A stretch of DNA of 64,000 nucleotides from Zelopaecilomyces penicillatus (GCA_005765155.1 VCCP01000004.1:4588001-4652000); one strand, 5' to 3'. Shown: positions 1-11,523, counted from the first letter of the stretch. Notes: generated by a model not told the origin, from the sequence alone. Made by a program: numbers and translations.

Positions 1-721
1 GCAGCAGGAGGAGCGGCAGCGGGTGGATTGCCGGCGTTGTTTGTTCCTCCGTTATTGTTACCTCCGGCTCCTCCAAAACCGCAGCCAGTCTTTCCAGAGT
101 CAAATGCAACGGCGCGAGCAGAACAGGCGCCCTTGGGTCCGGCACAGCAGCCGGAAGCGCAATCAGCGTCGTTTCCGCAAGGTCCTGTTTCAAAGTTAGA
201 TACAATATTGCCTAGATATGATGAGAGAGGGCTTGTTTACCTGTGATCTGTGAGGAGGTTAGCTATTGATATCTTGAGAGTTACTGGACAGAGTAGGCTT
301 ACGAATTGGGTTCCTGGGGGCTTGCCACTGCCACCTCCGTTCCCAGCATTTTGGCCTCCGTTATTCGCATTTCCATTCCCGTTGTTTCCGTTGCCACCGT
401 TATTGGCATTGCCGGCTGCACCTCCGTCACCAAAACCACAGCCCTGCTTTCCGTTCTGGAACTGTGCGCCTAGACCAGAGCAAAGGCCGCCTCCCGGAGC
501 CGTCGCACAGCATCCAGAGGCACAATCTTTTGAGCTCAGGCACTCAGCTCCGATGAACTGTGCACCCCGACCGTTGCCAACATTCTTCGCGCCGGAAGGG
601 TCACCAATGGCGTAGGCGGCAACAACAACTAAGCAGTCATGTTAGTTTCGATTTGCAATTTACAAAAAGTTATGGATATATACACACAGGAAAGAATAGT
701 GGCGGTAGTAAAGCGGACCAT
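1..721 (-). CDS. Secreted cysteine-rich protein with two Bas2-like modules (3' end outside window)
   Basis: Spliced model: exons 721-688, 628-303, a 7-nt micro-exon 247-241, and 184 to beyond base 1; the stop lies outside the window. The N-terminus (MVRFTTATILSF, then VVAAYAIG) is a convincing signal peptide. Two cysteine-rich modules follow. Module one starts GAQFIGAECLSSKDCASGCC and module two GTQFITGPCGNDADCASGCC, each ending in a CGFG motif and followed by an Asn/Gly-rich linker. The two align column for column only if the micro-exon is included. The pattern resembles the small biotrophy-associated secreted proteins (Bas2 type) of plant-associated fungi; that family name comes from memory of the motif and is moderately sure. 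It is probably an extracellular, disulfide-bonded protein, possibly an effector, but nothing here shows a target. The 55- and 56-nt introns flanking the micro-exon have normal donors (GTAAGC, GTAAAC). Confidence 0.62.
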
Positions 722-2620
722 GATTGTGGTATTGAAAAGGGTAGGAAGAGGTGATTAATAAGAGTCAACAGTTCGGTCAAAGGAGAGTCCGGACACCAGG
801 TCAGACTTGAAGAAGTAGAATAAAATAAACAAGACGACACCGGGCCGTTTAACGAATGCCAAGACAAAAACTGAAAAAGAAGAAGAAAGGATGAGAAAAG
901 CGATGCTGGATGAAAGAAAGCCATGATGGACGAGGTCTAGGGCATCTCTTATACCATCCTATGTCTGGGTGGGAGGCGTTTTGAGGCGCCTGTCTCATGT
1001 TTCTATCTAGATACGACATCAGACGGGATAAACGTCCCCGCATGCAAAGGCAAAAAAGAAGAAGAAAAGACTAATAGGCCCATCTCGAACACGTCAAAGC
1101 CCTGAATCGCAGCAGTTCTTCTGCCTCCCCCCCATCTTACATCATGTTTCGAGGCGAGGAGTTCGGGTGAAGCAGGTTTTGTTTGATGGCGGGGTGGGCA
1201 GGGGCGTGATCCGCGACACGGCCTGTTACGAACTCATTATCCGTACTATAATAACCCAGGGGCAAAACGTCTCCCATATGGCCTGATTGTGACTTGAGAG
1301 TGCACTCGCTTCTGTGTGGGGGTCTAATTATGAGAGAAACGAGTTGCTGTCGCATTAAGCTTTGCGATAGACTTCAATCTCGCGAGTTCGCAGCCCCCCC
1401 CCCCCTTTCAACCGAGAGACGCAGGGTTCGGATGCACTCCTCCCGCATAAACTGCTCTTATGCCTGGAGTCTCGGATATGGTAACGACTTTGCTCTTTGT
1501 TTGTAAATATGACTCAAAATGCAGTAAAAAAGCTGGGCAATACACTCCCTGATGCATCTTTTTGGCTACTCTTGCGACGCTTGTCGAGAGAAGCCATTCT
1601 CAGCGTCAACGTGGGAGATCTTCCGCGAGTTGGTGTTTCAGGTTAATAATCTGGAGACGGGAGGGTTGATATAAGGAGAGAGGGCTGGTGCACTCACTGT
1701 AATGTGACCTGCAGTTCCAGCGGTTAACCACCGGCAGAGCAGCTTGGGGGTTCTGTGGATCCGATGAACCCCCTGACTAGGTAGCAGCCCCCAAACTTCA
1801 AACACACCAGTCTGCCTGGAAACAACCTGCTCTCACCAGTGCTTCAGCCATCGAGCAAACGCGGCGAGCATGACCGAGTCGAGGAGTTTCCCAGCCGGTG
1901 TAACTGATCGACTATTCGAGCGCTTGAGGTTGCATCCCATGCCACCACACGTCACTTCCAGCGGCGGGGATACTTGACAGTTTACAGTTGATTGAGCCAA
2001 TTCAGCATAACGGTAAAGGTGGATGGAGTATTGCTCAATCTGGATCTTTTGACGACAGCGACAACGCGGTTCCCAGGGACTGTCTCGATCTGGCCGGCCA
2101 TATTCCTTCCGGATGGGGAGCAATTAGATCTGCATGTTATTGGGCAGACTATTGCTTGTTTCAGTGTGCGTACGAGCTGGACATGAAGTTGTCGTTTGCC
2201 TGGAATTGCCTAATACAGGCCATCGAGAACAAATGTGCTCGTCCCAAGATGACTACGGAGCATGTTCGCTTGGATGTAGATCCATGGGTAAGAAGTTCAG
2301 ATGGCGAAGAAAGCCACCAGACTAGAACACGACGCTTTATCCGCCACATGTTTGTTCACCCGCCCAAGGTCTTACTTGGTGTACCAAATTAGGGACATAA
2401 CAGCTGAATCTCATTACAACTGGTTGGAGACAACGAGTCTGTGGTGTGCAATTTATAGCTTTGACAAAAATAATAACCACCATCGGGGTTTCATGTCCGG
2501 GTGATTCCAATAGTTCTTCTCACCAAAGCTATCTCAAAGTGATGTCTCAACATTCTGATCGCACTCGCATTCGCCTTGCTCAGGATCAAGATTTGGCACA
2601 TCTAACCAGAGGTCTGGTAC
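722..2620. other. Intergenic region, no gene recognised
   Basis: The 1.9 kb between the secreted-protein start and the rhodanese-fusion stop shows no ORF with a recognisable domain. The first part (about 840-1080) is rich in GA on the plus strand, which is pyrimidine-rich on the coding strand of the left-hand gene, as is usual in fungal promoters and 5' leaders. Overlapping ORFs around 1988-2392 on both strands contradict each other and have no family resemblance. A run of ten C occurs near 1395. Confidence 0.5.
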
Positions 2621-4644
2621 TCACTCAACAGTCTTCACTGCAATGCTATTATCACAACTCAGCTTCAGCCACAGCGCATCTTGCTCCCCAATCTCCATCG
2701 TTTCTTCCGCAGCTGTCGACTCTGCGCGTACCTGGCTCAGCGCGCTGAAGCCACCTCGTATACTATCTGCCTCGTAGCCCTTGGCGCGCAACACGCTGGT
2801 TGCCACGCGAGCACTGTCGCCATCGTAGCAGAGCAGGAGTATCTGTTTCTCTTTGATCAAAGTATGGAGATCGGGCTCTGGTGATTTGAACTTGCCTTCA
2901 AGCTGGGTCCAGAGCGCTTTCAGGACCTTGGGATCTGAAAATGGACTTGGTGTGTTTGGATGGATGAAGGGGATGTTGAGAGAGCCTGGTAAATTGAATT
3001 GCTCAAAATCAGCAGCTTGTCGGAGATCAATGACCACTGTATCTGATTTGGGTTGGAAGAGTTCTCCGATGCGAGAACTGCTGCTGCTGCTGGCTAGCTG
3101 TGAGTCGAGCCTGAGCAGTCTATGGATCGTGCTCTTGTCGACGCCAAAAAAGTCACGCAAAGCATCAGTAGCATCCTTCTCCCATTTTTCGTCATACCGA
3201 TATGTATCAACATTAAACAGTTCCTAAAAATCGCTTTCGATTAGCCATAACCATATCCCATCATCGAAGATTCATCACATCACCAATCCTCATACCTCGT
3301 TAGTGACAGCAGGAAAGAAAGAGTCTCCCAGCTTGTCAAAGTATTCGCTAATATACTGATACGGTAAGTCGCAGCAGAGAAAAGCGCAGTGAATCTCGCC
3401 GTCAGCCCCACGTAGCTCATCCAGTGAGCCATCAGTTTTGCGCTTCGCGATGAACTGATATAGCCCCTGGAGGTTGAAACCAGAAGATGGCCCGCAGACG
3501 AGGCCGTTCCGGGTGAGATCAAGCGATAGAGAGTAGGAATCATGGGAGCCAACTTCTTCGATGTGGTCAACGGCTGTTCTCCAAGGAAACTCGACTGGTG
3601 CGAGGAGCGCGTAGGATCGTGGTCCGGGAACTCGGTCACCAGGTGCAGTGCATACTCTGCAGTCAGGTTATGTCAGTTAAAATACACGAGACCGTTTAGG
3701 ATATGGAATTAGTGGCAGCGCACCCAAGGCGGAATACGGATGGTTTTGCTTCCTTGAAATAGGTTCCCAGTCCTGTCATGGTTCCTAGACCCAATTGTCA
3801 GTAAACATCTTGGCAAAATGTTCAGCAATGCTCATTCTCACCAGATGTGCCCATGCCGGCACAGATGAGCGTGATTTCAGGCAATTGCTTCAATATCTGC
3901 GGCCCGGTCCATTTGACATGAGCCTTCCAGTTCTATTCATGAAGTTAACAAGAATCCCTGTATTTAAAGACTTCTTTTGGATCATACATCATCGTTTTCG
4001 TACTGATTCGGATTAATGGTCGAATCTGATTCCTGCGCCATCCTCTTTGCTGCTCTTATGCCTCCACGTTCGTCAAGTGGCTCAGGCTGAGATGGGCCAC
4101 CAAATAAAGTGCTAAAGGAAATTTGGTGGTTAGAGTTGATCGAATATTGGGTTTTAACAATTAACCTACATGTTGATGCCGAATAATTGCATGAGCTGGA
4201 TCTTGGCGAGACTTGTTTTGTTGCTGAGATACGCTCGAACATCTGTGAGACTATAAAGCGCGCGCGCCATTAACGACATGGAGAGAACTGTTGAACCTGA
4301 GCTGTATTCAACCACAGTTTGTGTTTTTCCTGGTACTACACTATTCCTCAAGAGATTCAGAGCTAGGAAGCCATGTTAGCGATGGGTAGCAACATGCCCT
4401 TACACCACAAACGGCATGATTATCGTCTTCAAGTCTCTAAATCTGACTCACCTGGCATTGATTTGACATTATTTGCTGGATGCATCGACATCATCTTGGC
4501 GTATACTCGAACACCATCTTGCCGGTATGGGTTGACACAGTCTGGGATCTCGACTAGGGGCAAGGGCGGCGAGAAGTCCGGGTCGAGGTAGGTTCGCACA
4601 GAGTCTGAGCCTTTGTACACGTTTAGGAAGTTTTCCTTTGCCAT
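2621..4644 (-). CDS. Cysteine synthase/CBS-like PLP enzyme fused to a C-terminal rhodanese domain
   Basis: Seven exons (4644-4452, 4362-4170, 4111-3988, 3932-3842, 3784-3724, 3656-3296, 3223-2621) join in phase to 541 aa. The first two thirds are a fold-type II PLP enzyme of the cysteine synthase/cystathionine beta-synthase family. NNVKSMPALNLL contains the likely PLP lysine (about K61), YSSGSTV is a phosphate/substrate loop, and CAGMGTSGTMTGLG is the second glycine-rich loop. The last 180 residues are a rhodanese domain (VVIDLRQAADFEQFNLPGSL) with active-site loop CYDGDSAR, whose cysteine is near residue 473. Both catalytic centres look intact. Known rhodaneses carry a persulfide on this cysteine, so the fusion suggests coupling of cysteine or sulfide chemistry to sulfur transfer; that coupling is inferred. 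Similar fusions are commonly annotated 'cysteine synthase 2' in fungi. No mitochondrial presequence is evident. Confidence 0.85.
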
Positions 4645-5995
4645 GGCTGGTGGAGTTTCCTAGGTTTTCTGCAATGGCATTACTGAGAGTTGAGCTGTGT
4701 TTGGAGATTTTGTTAAGAAGCGCAAACGACGGATGAGTTTAACCAGGCTATTAATAGTAAATGTCAAGTACATATCAACCCTCGGATCACAGTGAGTATT
4801 TATGTTACATCCCCCAACAAAGAATGATCAGCACCCGCTCGAATACCCTCTTCTCCTTCTACCAACATAACAAAATACCAATTAATACTACCGCCAAGGG
4901 CATTCCGCCTTTCACCATGTCAAGGGTAGTTTGCCTAAGCCCCGACTCCCCATGTTACTGACCAGTGATGAACCCAAACGTGCTAAGCTCAATCTATCCG
5001 CATTTCAGATCTTCAAGCTTTGACCAAAAGAGAAGGCCATCATGTAATATGGCGAGATTCGGTTAGGAGGTTTGGCCCATCAAGCGCGCTTTGTGCCCCC
5101 CTTCGCCCGGACTTTTTCTAAACGAATGGTAGGCAATGACTTGCATAGGTGTGCCCTTGCACATATATGCTTAAACGACAATATGCCGATAAGTTCACGC
5201 AGGATACAGCGTTTTTCACGTACATAATTGTATGTCGCTGCCCGAACATTGTTAAAAGTTGTCAATATATGGTCAGTTGTCACTCGCTAACAGCAATTAC
5301 GCAAACAGAATGACCCTGTGCATACGCCACAGCCATCAAGGTATAAGAAACACCGCTGCGGTCAACCAGAAAGAAAACATTCCCACTGTCATTTTATGAA
5401 AGGGAAAATCTGCCTAGCCGGAGCTTTCATTGTTCATATGTGGAGGGGCCATTAGGTCGATGAACCCTGATAGCTAGAAGACGATGGTCCACGGTCCCCC
5501 CCTGGTCCGGTATTCGGGGTGGGGGCCAATGCCGGACATGAGCATGTTAAATGGCCGATCCTCTTCTAAAACGGGGGGGAAATGCACCTCTTTGAGCTGG
5601 TTTTTTTTCTTCTCTTTGCCGCCGGGACCAGCCGGGTTCACGCTTTGTTCCTCGTATCGCGATGAGCCCGTGCCCAAGGGTCTGAGCCAAGCGGAAGTGG
5701 CTTATTGCACTTTGGTCGCCGTGGATGAAAAGACTCCAATGGGGTCAATAAGGCTAGTATCCAGTGGAACTTTGTGGATTAGCAAAATTTGAGACTCTCA
5801 TTTGACTCTCATTTGATTCCATGTCTGAAATGCGACAAAAACCGTCACTTGCGGATTAAAATCAGTGTTCCACCACAACAGATGGAAGCGAATTCAGACG
5901 GGGCTCATGATTCCAGCTCTCTGATATTCCGTCTTTTTTTCCTTTCTCATACACAGAAAAACACACCCCTAAGTGTATTATAAAGCATCTGAGAA
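4645..5995. other. Intergenic region between divergent genes
   Basis: The PLP-rhodanese gene is read leftwards and the MFS gene rightwards, so this 1.35 kb is a shared divergent promoter region. No domain-bearing ORF was seen. A short tandem direct repeat of gactctcattt lies about 200 bases before the MFS start, near 5791-5815. C- and G-runs occur near 5494 and 5570. Confidence 0.45.
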
Positions 5996-8185
5996 ATGGG
6001 AGAAAAAGAAAGTGAGGCACCTGGGGTGCTCGTCACCAGCGGCGAGACAGACTCAGACGCTCCTAAAGTGCATCAGTTCAACGAGCAGACGAATTATGTG
6101 CCTAAGAGAAAAATCATCACGGTAATTGAGTTGTACTCAAATAGAAAGCTGATATAAAAGACACGACTCTAACAGCACCGCCAGATCTTCCTTGCCTGCG
6201 CCAGCGTTGATCTCCTGGCACTCATGGACCAGACCACACTTGCAGCCAGTTTATACATCATCGGCAATGCATTGGGTTCAACGGACCAAGTATCCTGGAT
6301 AGCCAGCGGATACTTCATGTACGTCTTTATTCCCCTTCTCATCACAGCAAAGAAAGACACATTCCTTTCTCCTAACAAAGTAATGTTGTAGTACGTCGAC
6401 TGTCGGGCAATTGGTCTACGGGCGGCTCTCGGATATCTGGTCGCGCAAAGTAGTTCTCTTGACAGGTCTGGCCATTTTTTTCTTCGGATCTCTGGCTTCG
6501 TCGCTGGCGCAGTCAGTTTTGCAACTTACTGTCTTCCGAGCTCTCACTGGTGTTGGCGGAGGTGGTTTAATGACTGTTGCTCAACTCATTGTCAGTGATG
6601 TCGTTCCGCTCCGGGAACGGGGGAAATATCAGGGTATTCTTGTAAGTTTCATATACCTAACGAGACTACCGCATTATGGTCTATTGGAGATGCTTACGCT
6701 CAATTGGCCAGGGCGCAGTTGTTGCCATCGCAAACGGCATTGGACCAGTCATTGGCGGTGCCATATCCTCAAAGTCGACTGAGTCTTGGCGCTGGATCTT
6801 TCGACTAAATCTGCCAATCACGTTGTTGACGACAGTTTGTGTAATTTTCTTCATGCCCCTCAAGACAGTCAAAGGAGACTGGAAGCTGTGAGTGTTCTTC
6901 ATCCGAGTTGCATCAAACTTCCTTCAAGCTGAGTCTCCTTTTAGCAAAATTAAAGCTGTCGATATTGTCGGAATCTTATTATCCTTTGCTGGCACGACTG
7001 TCGTCATTCTGGGATTAACCTGGGGAGGACGTGAACACCCCTGGGAGTCTGCTCACGTCATTGCGACTTTGGCCACCGGCATAGCTGTATGCATTGCGTT
7101 TGTCTTGTGGCAATGGAAAGGCCCTCGATACCCTTTAGTGCCTTGTAAGTCACAACTCGTTTCCTCCAAGTCGTCATTCTAACAGTCAAATTGCGTCAAG
7201 TACACATATTCAAGTCCAAGATTGTCAACGGCGCATGCCTTACCATGGCCATCAATGGCTGGAACTTTGTCATGCAAATTTACTACGTACCCTCCTTTTA
7301 CCAACTCGTCTTCGGGTACTCGGCTACAAAATCCGGAGCGATGCTGCTTCCCATTACGCTTGTTCAAACCTTTAGCAGCACTTTTTCCGGCCTCGTCGTT
7401 CACTGGGTTGGGCGGTATCGTGAAAGTATCCTCTTTGGGTGGGCATGCTGGGCTATCGGGCTTGGGTTGATGTCCACGCTTGATGAAAATACGAGTGTCG
7501 CTAAGCAAATTGGTTATTCTCTCATTATTGGTGTTGGTGTGGGCAACACTCTTCAGCCGTAAGATCGAGTTGCCACATTAATTCCGTGTATATGAGCTAA
7601 CTGCTGGTGTAGAGCGTTGATTGCCACGCAGGCAGGTGTTGAGAGGCGCGACATGGCAATTGTCACGTCATTTAGAAAGTGCGTATACTTTGAGACTTTT
7701 ACTGCAACTTATCACTAATAAGTTTCTAGTTTTGTCCGTAATGTCGGGTCTACGCTTGGATTGGCCGTGTCTGGTACCATAATGTGAGCTCTCTAATACC
7801 CCTTCTTCATGTAAAAGACTTCCTAACCTGGTTCCTTAGAAACAACGTTCTCAGCCATGATCTATCCGCTCTCAATCTCGATAAAGTAGCAGCCAAAACT
7901 CTTCTAAGCAATCCACAAAGCTACCTCGAAGGAGTCTCAATAGACGAGGCCCAACGCATTCGACAGGTTCTAATTCCTGCTTACAGACATGGCTTTCGCA
8001 TTATTTTCTTAGTTGGCGCATCACTAGCCGTAATTGCCTTTTTCATTGCGCTTTTTATGATGCCTCAAGTCGAGCTATCTCGGCCAGATGATGCTAAGTT
8101 GCAGGAGGAGGCGAAAAGGGCGGATGAGGAGGAGCGGAGAAAGAAAAAGTCTTCCGCGACGATCGAAAAGGCTTCGGCAGCCTAA
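5996..8185 (+). CDS. MFS drug:H+ antiporter-type transporter (14-TM, DHA2-like)
   Basis: Nine exons (5996-6121, 6176-6318, 6392-6641, 6712-6887, 6945-7144, 7201-7558, 7613-7678, 7730-7783, 7840-8185) give 572 aa in continuous phase. The protein has a charged cytosolic N-terminus and then many hydrophobic segments starting IFLACASVDLLALMDQ. The motif-A loop GRLSDIWSRK between TM2 and TM3 and the antiporter motif C (GIGPVIGG) in TM5 are both present. The C-terminus is a Lys/Glu-rich tail. Length and motifs fit the fungal plasma-membrane DHA14 exporter group, which moves toxins, drugs or secondary metabolites. No biosynthetic cluster genes are adjacent, so the substrate is unknown. The exon 6 start is the least certain junction: an upstream AG near 7184 would also stay open, but PLVPLHIFKSK matches the family better. 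Confidence 0.85.
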
Positions 8186-9274
8186 ATTGCTACAAAAATT
8201 ACATTATTATATGCTACATGGCGCTTCTTTCTCCATGAGAGTTCAGAAATAAATGAGATTGATACATAAAAGTCTGTTACAGAATGTTAGATGGGTCATA
8301 TTGGGTAATAATCACAAAAGCGATGCAGAGTTACATTGAGTTCAATTAGCCTTCTCAAACTCCCCGTGACTATATCATATTAATTTGGGCACATTTAATT
8401 AAGACGACAATATCGTAAGCTTAATTTTATGCATTTTACTTATACGTCATGGTATCTGAAAATGTAGTTTTGCATGTGAAGGAGAAACCCCCTGCCTCGT
8501 ACACACAATACCTACAACCAAAAAGCTGGCATTTAAAACTCAACAATTCTATTGCCAAGAATGACGCAATTATTTGCATCAATGGCCCAAAAGCTCAAAA
8601 CGACCTGTAAGAAACTTTGGTGTACGAATCCATCGTTGCTGAAGTGTTCCTGACAAAGGGCCAATTCCCATAACCTAGCCCCACCCAACCACTACGCTTT
8701 GCAAAACCATGAATTAAGCATAATAATAACCGAAAGTTCCTTTAGGAACTGCATGTTCGCCTTAAAGATCCTTGATTAGTCTAAGTGGAAAAGCGCATGC
8801 CTAGACCTGAACCAACGATCAAAACACCTTGATGGTTACCGAGAGGCGGGACTGAGAACCTGGATGGTCATGTGTTGGAGCCAAGGCTGAGTAGAGATGG
8901 AGCAAACAGTGGGCTGCAAACAGCTTCAGCATGCGTAGCTGACTATCTAGCACCATGAATATGCCAGAAAATCCCTCTTCAAAGAAAATAGTGCCGGCTA
9001 ATGGTGTTGGTTGCAGGCTATTGTGCGAGTTAGTTGCGTTGAGATGCCTGCGAACATCCACAGCCCTGTCTAGACTGATAACACTATTGCAGTTTATCCT
9101 TGGTTACTTTGTTTTCTTGGCCGCATATGACACTGGTTGGGGCAGCCCATTGACTGAACAGTATATATATATATATATATGCTGGATGGTAGCTTCAAGT
9201 CATCCCACGTGGCAGTTCGTCTTAATTCCAAAGCACCAAGTTCCAACATCCTACTCAGCGCAGACAATCCCAAG
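8186..9274. other. Intergenic region, AT-rich
   Basis: About 1.1 kb separates the transporter stop from the HRXXH-protein start, and no convincing ORF was seen. Bases 8330-8460 are notably AT-rich. The only clear landmark is an alternating TA tract just upstream of the next gene, described separately. Confidence 0.45.
9163..9180 (+). promoter_or_regulatory. (TA)n tract, probable TATA region of the HRXXH-protein gene
   Basis: An uninterrupted alternating TA stretch lies about 95-112 bases upstream of the start codon at 9275. Position and sequence fit a core-promoter TATA element. It could equally be a neutral dinucleotide microsatellite. Confidence 0.4.
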
Positions 9275-10293
9275 ATGTTGGCCAAATCCTCAGCAGCGTG
9301 TATCCTTTTGCTCCTCTCCGGAGCAATCGCCTCCCCCATCTCCGGAAGAACAGAACCCGTCAGCCAAACTTCCACGGCTGCTCACTCCTCATCTACCCCT
9401 GATGTATATGACTGGTCCTCTGGATGGAGCAAGACATACCCCATCCACTCTTCATGCAACGCGACACTAAGACACCAGCTTGCCGATGGTTTGGACGACC
9501 TCGTTCAGCTGGCTCAACATGCCAAGGAACATCTGTTACGGTTCGGTAGCAAGTCTGAGTTTGTGCAAAAGTATTTTGGTAATGCCTCGACGTCTGCGCC
9601 GATTGGGTGGTATGATCGTGTCATCACCGCGGACAAGACGGAAATGTTGTTCCGTTGCGATGATCCTGACGGCAACTGCGTTACACAAAAGAGTTAGTCC
9701 ACCTTGAATAAGAATAAACACCTTTATCCCTCTCGAGTTGTTGGAACTAACAAATACCTAGACTGGGGCGGTCACTATCGCGGCGTCAACGCAACCACCG
9801 AAACAGTCATCTGCCCACGCTCCTTTGAACAGCGTCGATCCCTCTCCTCAGTTTGCAACCTGGGTTACAACGTCGCCAACTCCCCTCTCAATACCTTCTG
9901 GGCTGTCGACCTGTTACATCGTGTCCTGCACGTTCCAACCATCAATGAAGAAGTAGTCGACCATTTCGCAGACGACTACGCCGAAGTTATCGCATTGGCT
10001 AAATCCGACCCCTCCAAGAGTGTCAAAGACAGCGAGGCCCTCCAGTATTTTGCTATTGACGTGTGGGCTTACGACATTGCGGCTCCGGGTGTTGGTTGCA
10101 CGGGCAAGCTTGTTGATGTTCCCAAGGACAAGCCGGTTGTGACGACTACGAGCAGTTCAGCACCAACAGCTACATCGGACGCTGCCAAGGTATGTTTTTT
10201 TAAAGACAAAGAATTGTAAATTGAGTGCAGGCAACTAATGCAGCAGTTTAGGAGTGTCATACTCATGCCGATGGTGTGGTTCACTGTACCTAA
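9275..10293 (+). CDS. Secreted HRXXH protein of the Asp f 2/Pra1 zincophore family
   Basis: Exons 9275-9692, 9762-10189 and 10252-10293 give 295 aa. The start is chosen because it is followed directly by a signal peptide (MLAKSSAACILLLLSGAIAS). Exon 2 encodes HRVLH (residues about 192-196), the HRXXH signature of this M35-like putative peptidase family, plus conserved cysteines. The third exon supplies the tail ECHTHADGVVHCT, which matches the histidine/cysteine-rich zinc-binding end known in Asp f 2 and Pra1. That match decides the acceptor (tttag at 10251) over two closer AGs. Members of the family bind zinc outside the cell and are usually induced by zinc starvation or alkaline pH. The neighbours are not zinc transporters, so the usual pairing with a ZRT gene is absent here. 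Proteolytic activity is not established for this family. Confidence 0.85.
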
Positions 10294-10482
10294 GAGGGAT
10301 GGTATAATATTAATTAGGGGGGGGGGGGGGTCTGTTTCAGGCACACTATATAGTTTACCCGACTTAAACATCCATACCTAACATGCGTGTCAAAGAACAG
10401 CTTGCTCCGAACCCGTCATGTTTATAGGAAATGGTCTAGGCAGATGAGACATGTATAGAGTTTACTAGAAACGATCCGTTCG

Positions 10483-10576
10483 CATGCAGTCAGATTGATA
10501 GGGTTACTACTATCCCGTAGAATAGACAAGGATTACGCTCTCCACTGCTGCTCCTCGGTCCCTCCTTGACATCTCA
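10483..10576. repeat. Direct repeat, copy 1 (about 94 nt)
   Basis: This copy begins catgcagtcagattgatagg and recurs 125 bases downstream. By eye the two copies differ at about 17 positions plus one indel, and about 15 of the substitutions are transitions. It has no coding potential. It may be a relic of a tandem duplication or a transposon fragment altered by RIP. Confidence 0.7.
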
Positions 10577-10607
10577 TTTATAGAATGAAATGTAAAATAT
10601 GCATTCT

Positions 10608-10700
10608 CATGCAGTCAAGTTGATAGGGTTACTGCTATTCCGTGGAATGGACAAAGATCACACTCTCTACTTTTGCTACTCGGTTCTTCCTCGATATTCA
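10608..10700. repeat. Direct repeat, copy 2 (about 93 nt)
   Basis: Second copy, beginning catgcagtcaagttgatagg. The conserved core reads ttgatagggttact, followed by diverged blocks that share gacaa and ctctc. The 31-nt spacer between copies is AT-rich. Confidence 0.7.
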
Positions 10701-11523
10701 ATCAAGTGACCCACACCCGCGTGAAGTGGGCTACACGCTGTTCCATGCCTTCCTTTATAGCAATAGTTAACAAACTGACACTTAACAATCGAGAGGAGGT
10801 TTTGCTGATGGGGAGGGGCTTTTTCAGGTATAGCAGGTCCTCAGGTCGCCTTCACCTGAGTCTGTGATATCAAGCAAATATATTTTGGGTACGCACGGCC
10901 TCGTCAATGTGGTTCTGAGAGGATGCGGTTGTCACGTCAGAGATTGACAGGTTTTTTGATTCGTCATAATTACAAGATGCGCTTCACCCCAAAGAGGATA
11001 AATGAAGTCGACGTTGGGCGGAGGTGGAGGGTCCGGTGGGTTGCCCGGTGGTTTCGGCGCAGGTTGTGGGATAGGCTGTGGGTTATCGGGCCCCCCCTTT
11101 ATTAAATGGAGTATAAGCCGCGTCATGAGGTTGGCGATCCAGATGGTGTGAGCTTTTTTTTTCTTCCGTGGAGTAGTTGTCTGACAATAATTTCTTAATT
11201 CCTAGTCCTCATTAGATTGCTCTTTGCCTTGTTCATATGTAAAACTGGCAATTGTGTTGTGTGTAGGGCGATATGAATGCTGTGAATTGGCTTGGTGTTT
11301 TTTTATTTTATTGTTGGAGTGCTAGTAGAGTCAAGCATAAGTAGCTAGGATCAAAAATAGTCAATATACAGAAAATCATGTAAATGTAAATCTATAATCG
11401 GAACAGGAAATATCACAATGAAGAAGTTATATGGACGCGGTCGATCATAACGATGACTCTATAGATCAAGTATATACAATCTATATATAAAAACTACTAA
11501 ATATACAGCAACACACCAATAGC

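Larger units (their letters stand above)
10294..11523. other. Intergenic region holding a diverged direct repeat
   Basis: This 1.2 kb lies between convergent genes. A run of about twelve G begins at 10317. A roughly 93-nt direct repeat occupies 10483-10700. Beyond 11150 the DNA becomes AT-rich and acts as the 3' flank of the cysteine-rich secreted protein gene. No domain-bearing ORF was found. Confidence 0.5.

Noticed and set aside
28..615. Plus-strand proline-rich ORFs at the left edge
   Set aside because: They are antisense shadows of the cysteine-rich secreted protein; the proline runs come from the reversed Gly/Asn-rich linker.
1988..2392. Overlapping ORFs of 60-134 aa on both strands
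   Set aside because: No domain, signal peptide or coherent splice sites, and frames contradict each other.
3280..3639. 119-aa minus-strand ORF with Ser-rich sequence
   Set aside because: It is the wrong frame of exon 6 of the PLP-rhodanese gene; the true frame reads ALLAPVEFPWRTAVDHIEEV.
10317..10330. Poly-G run as a regulatory element
   Set aside because: A simple homopolymer with no flanking structure; more likely a replication-slippage tract.
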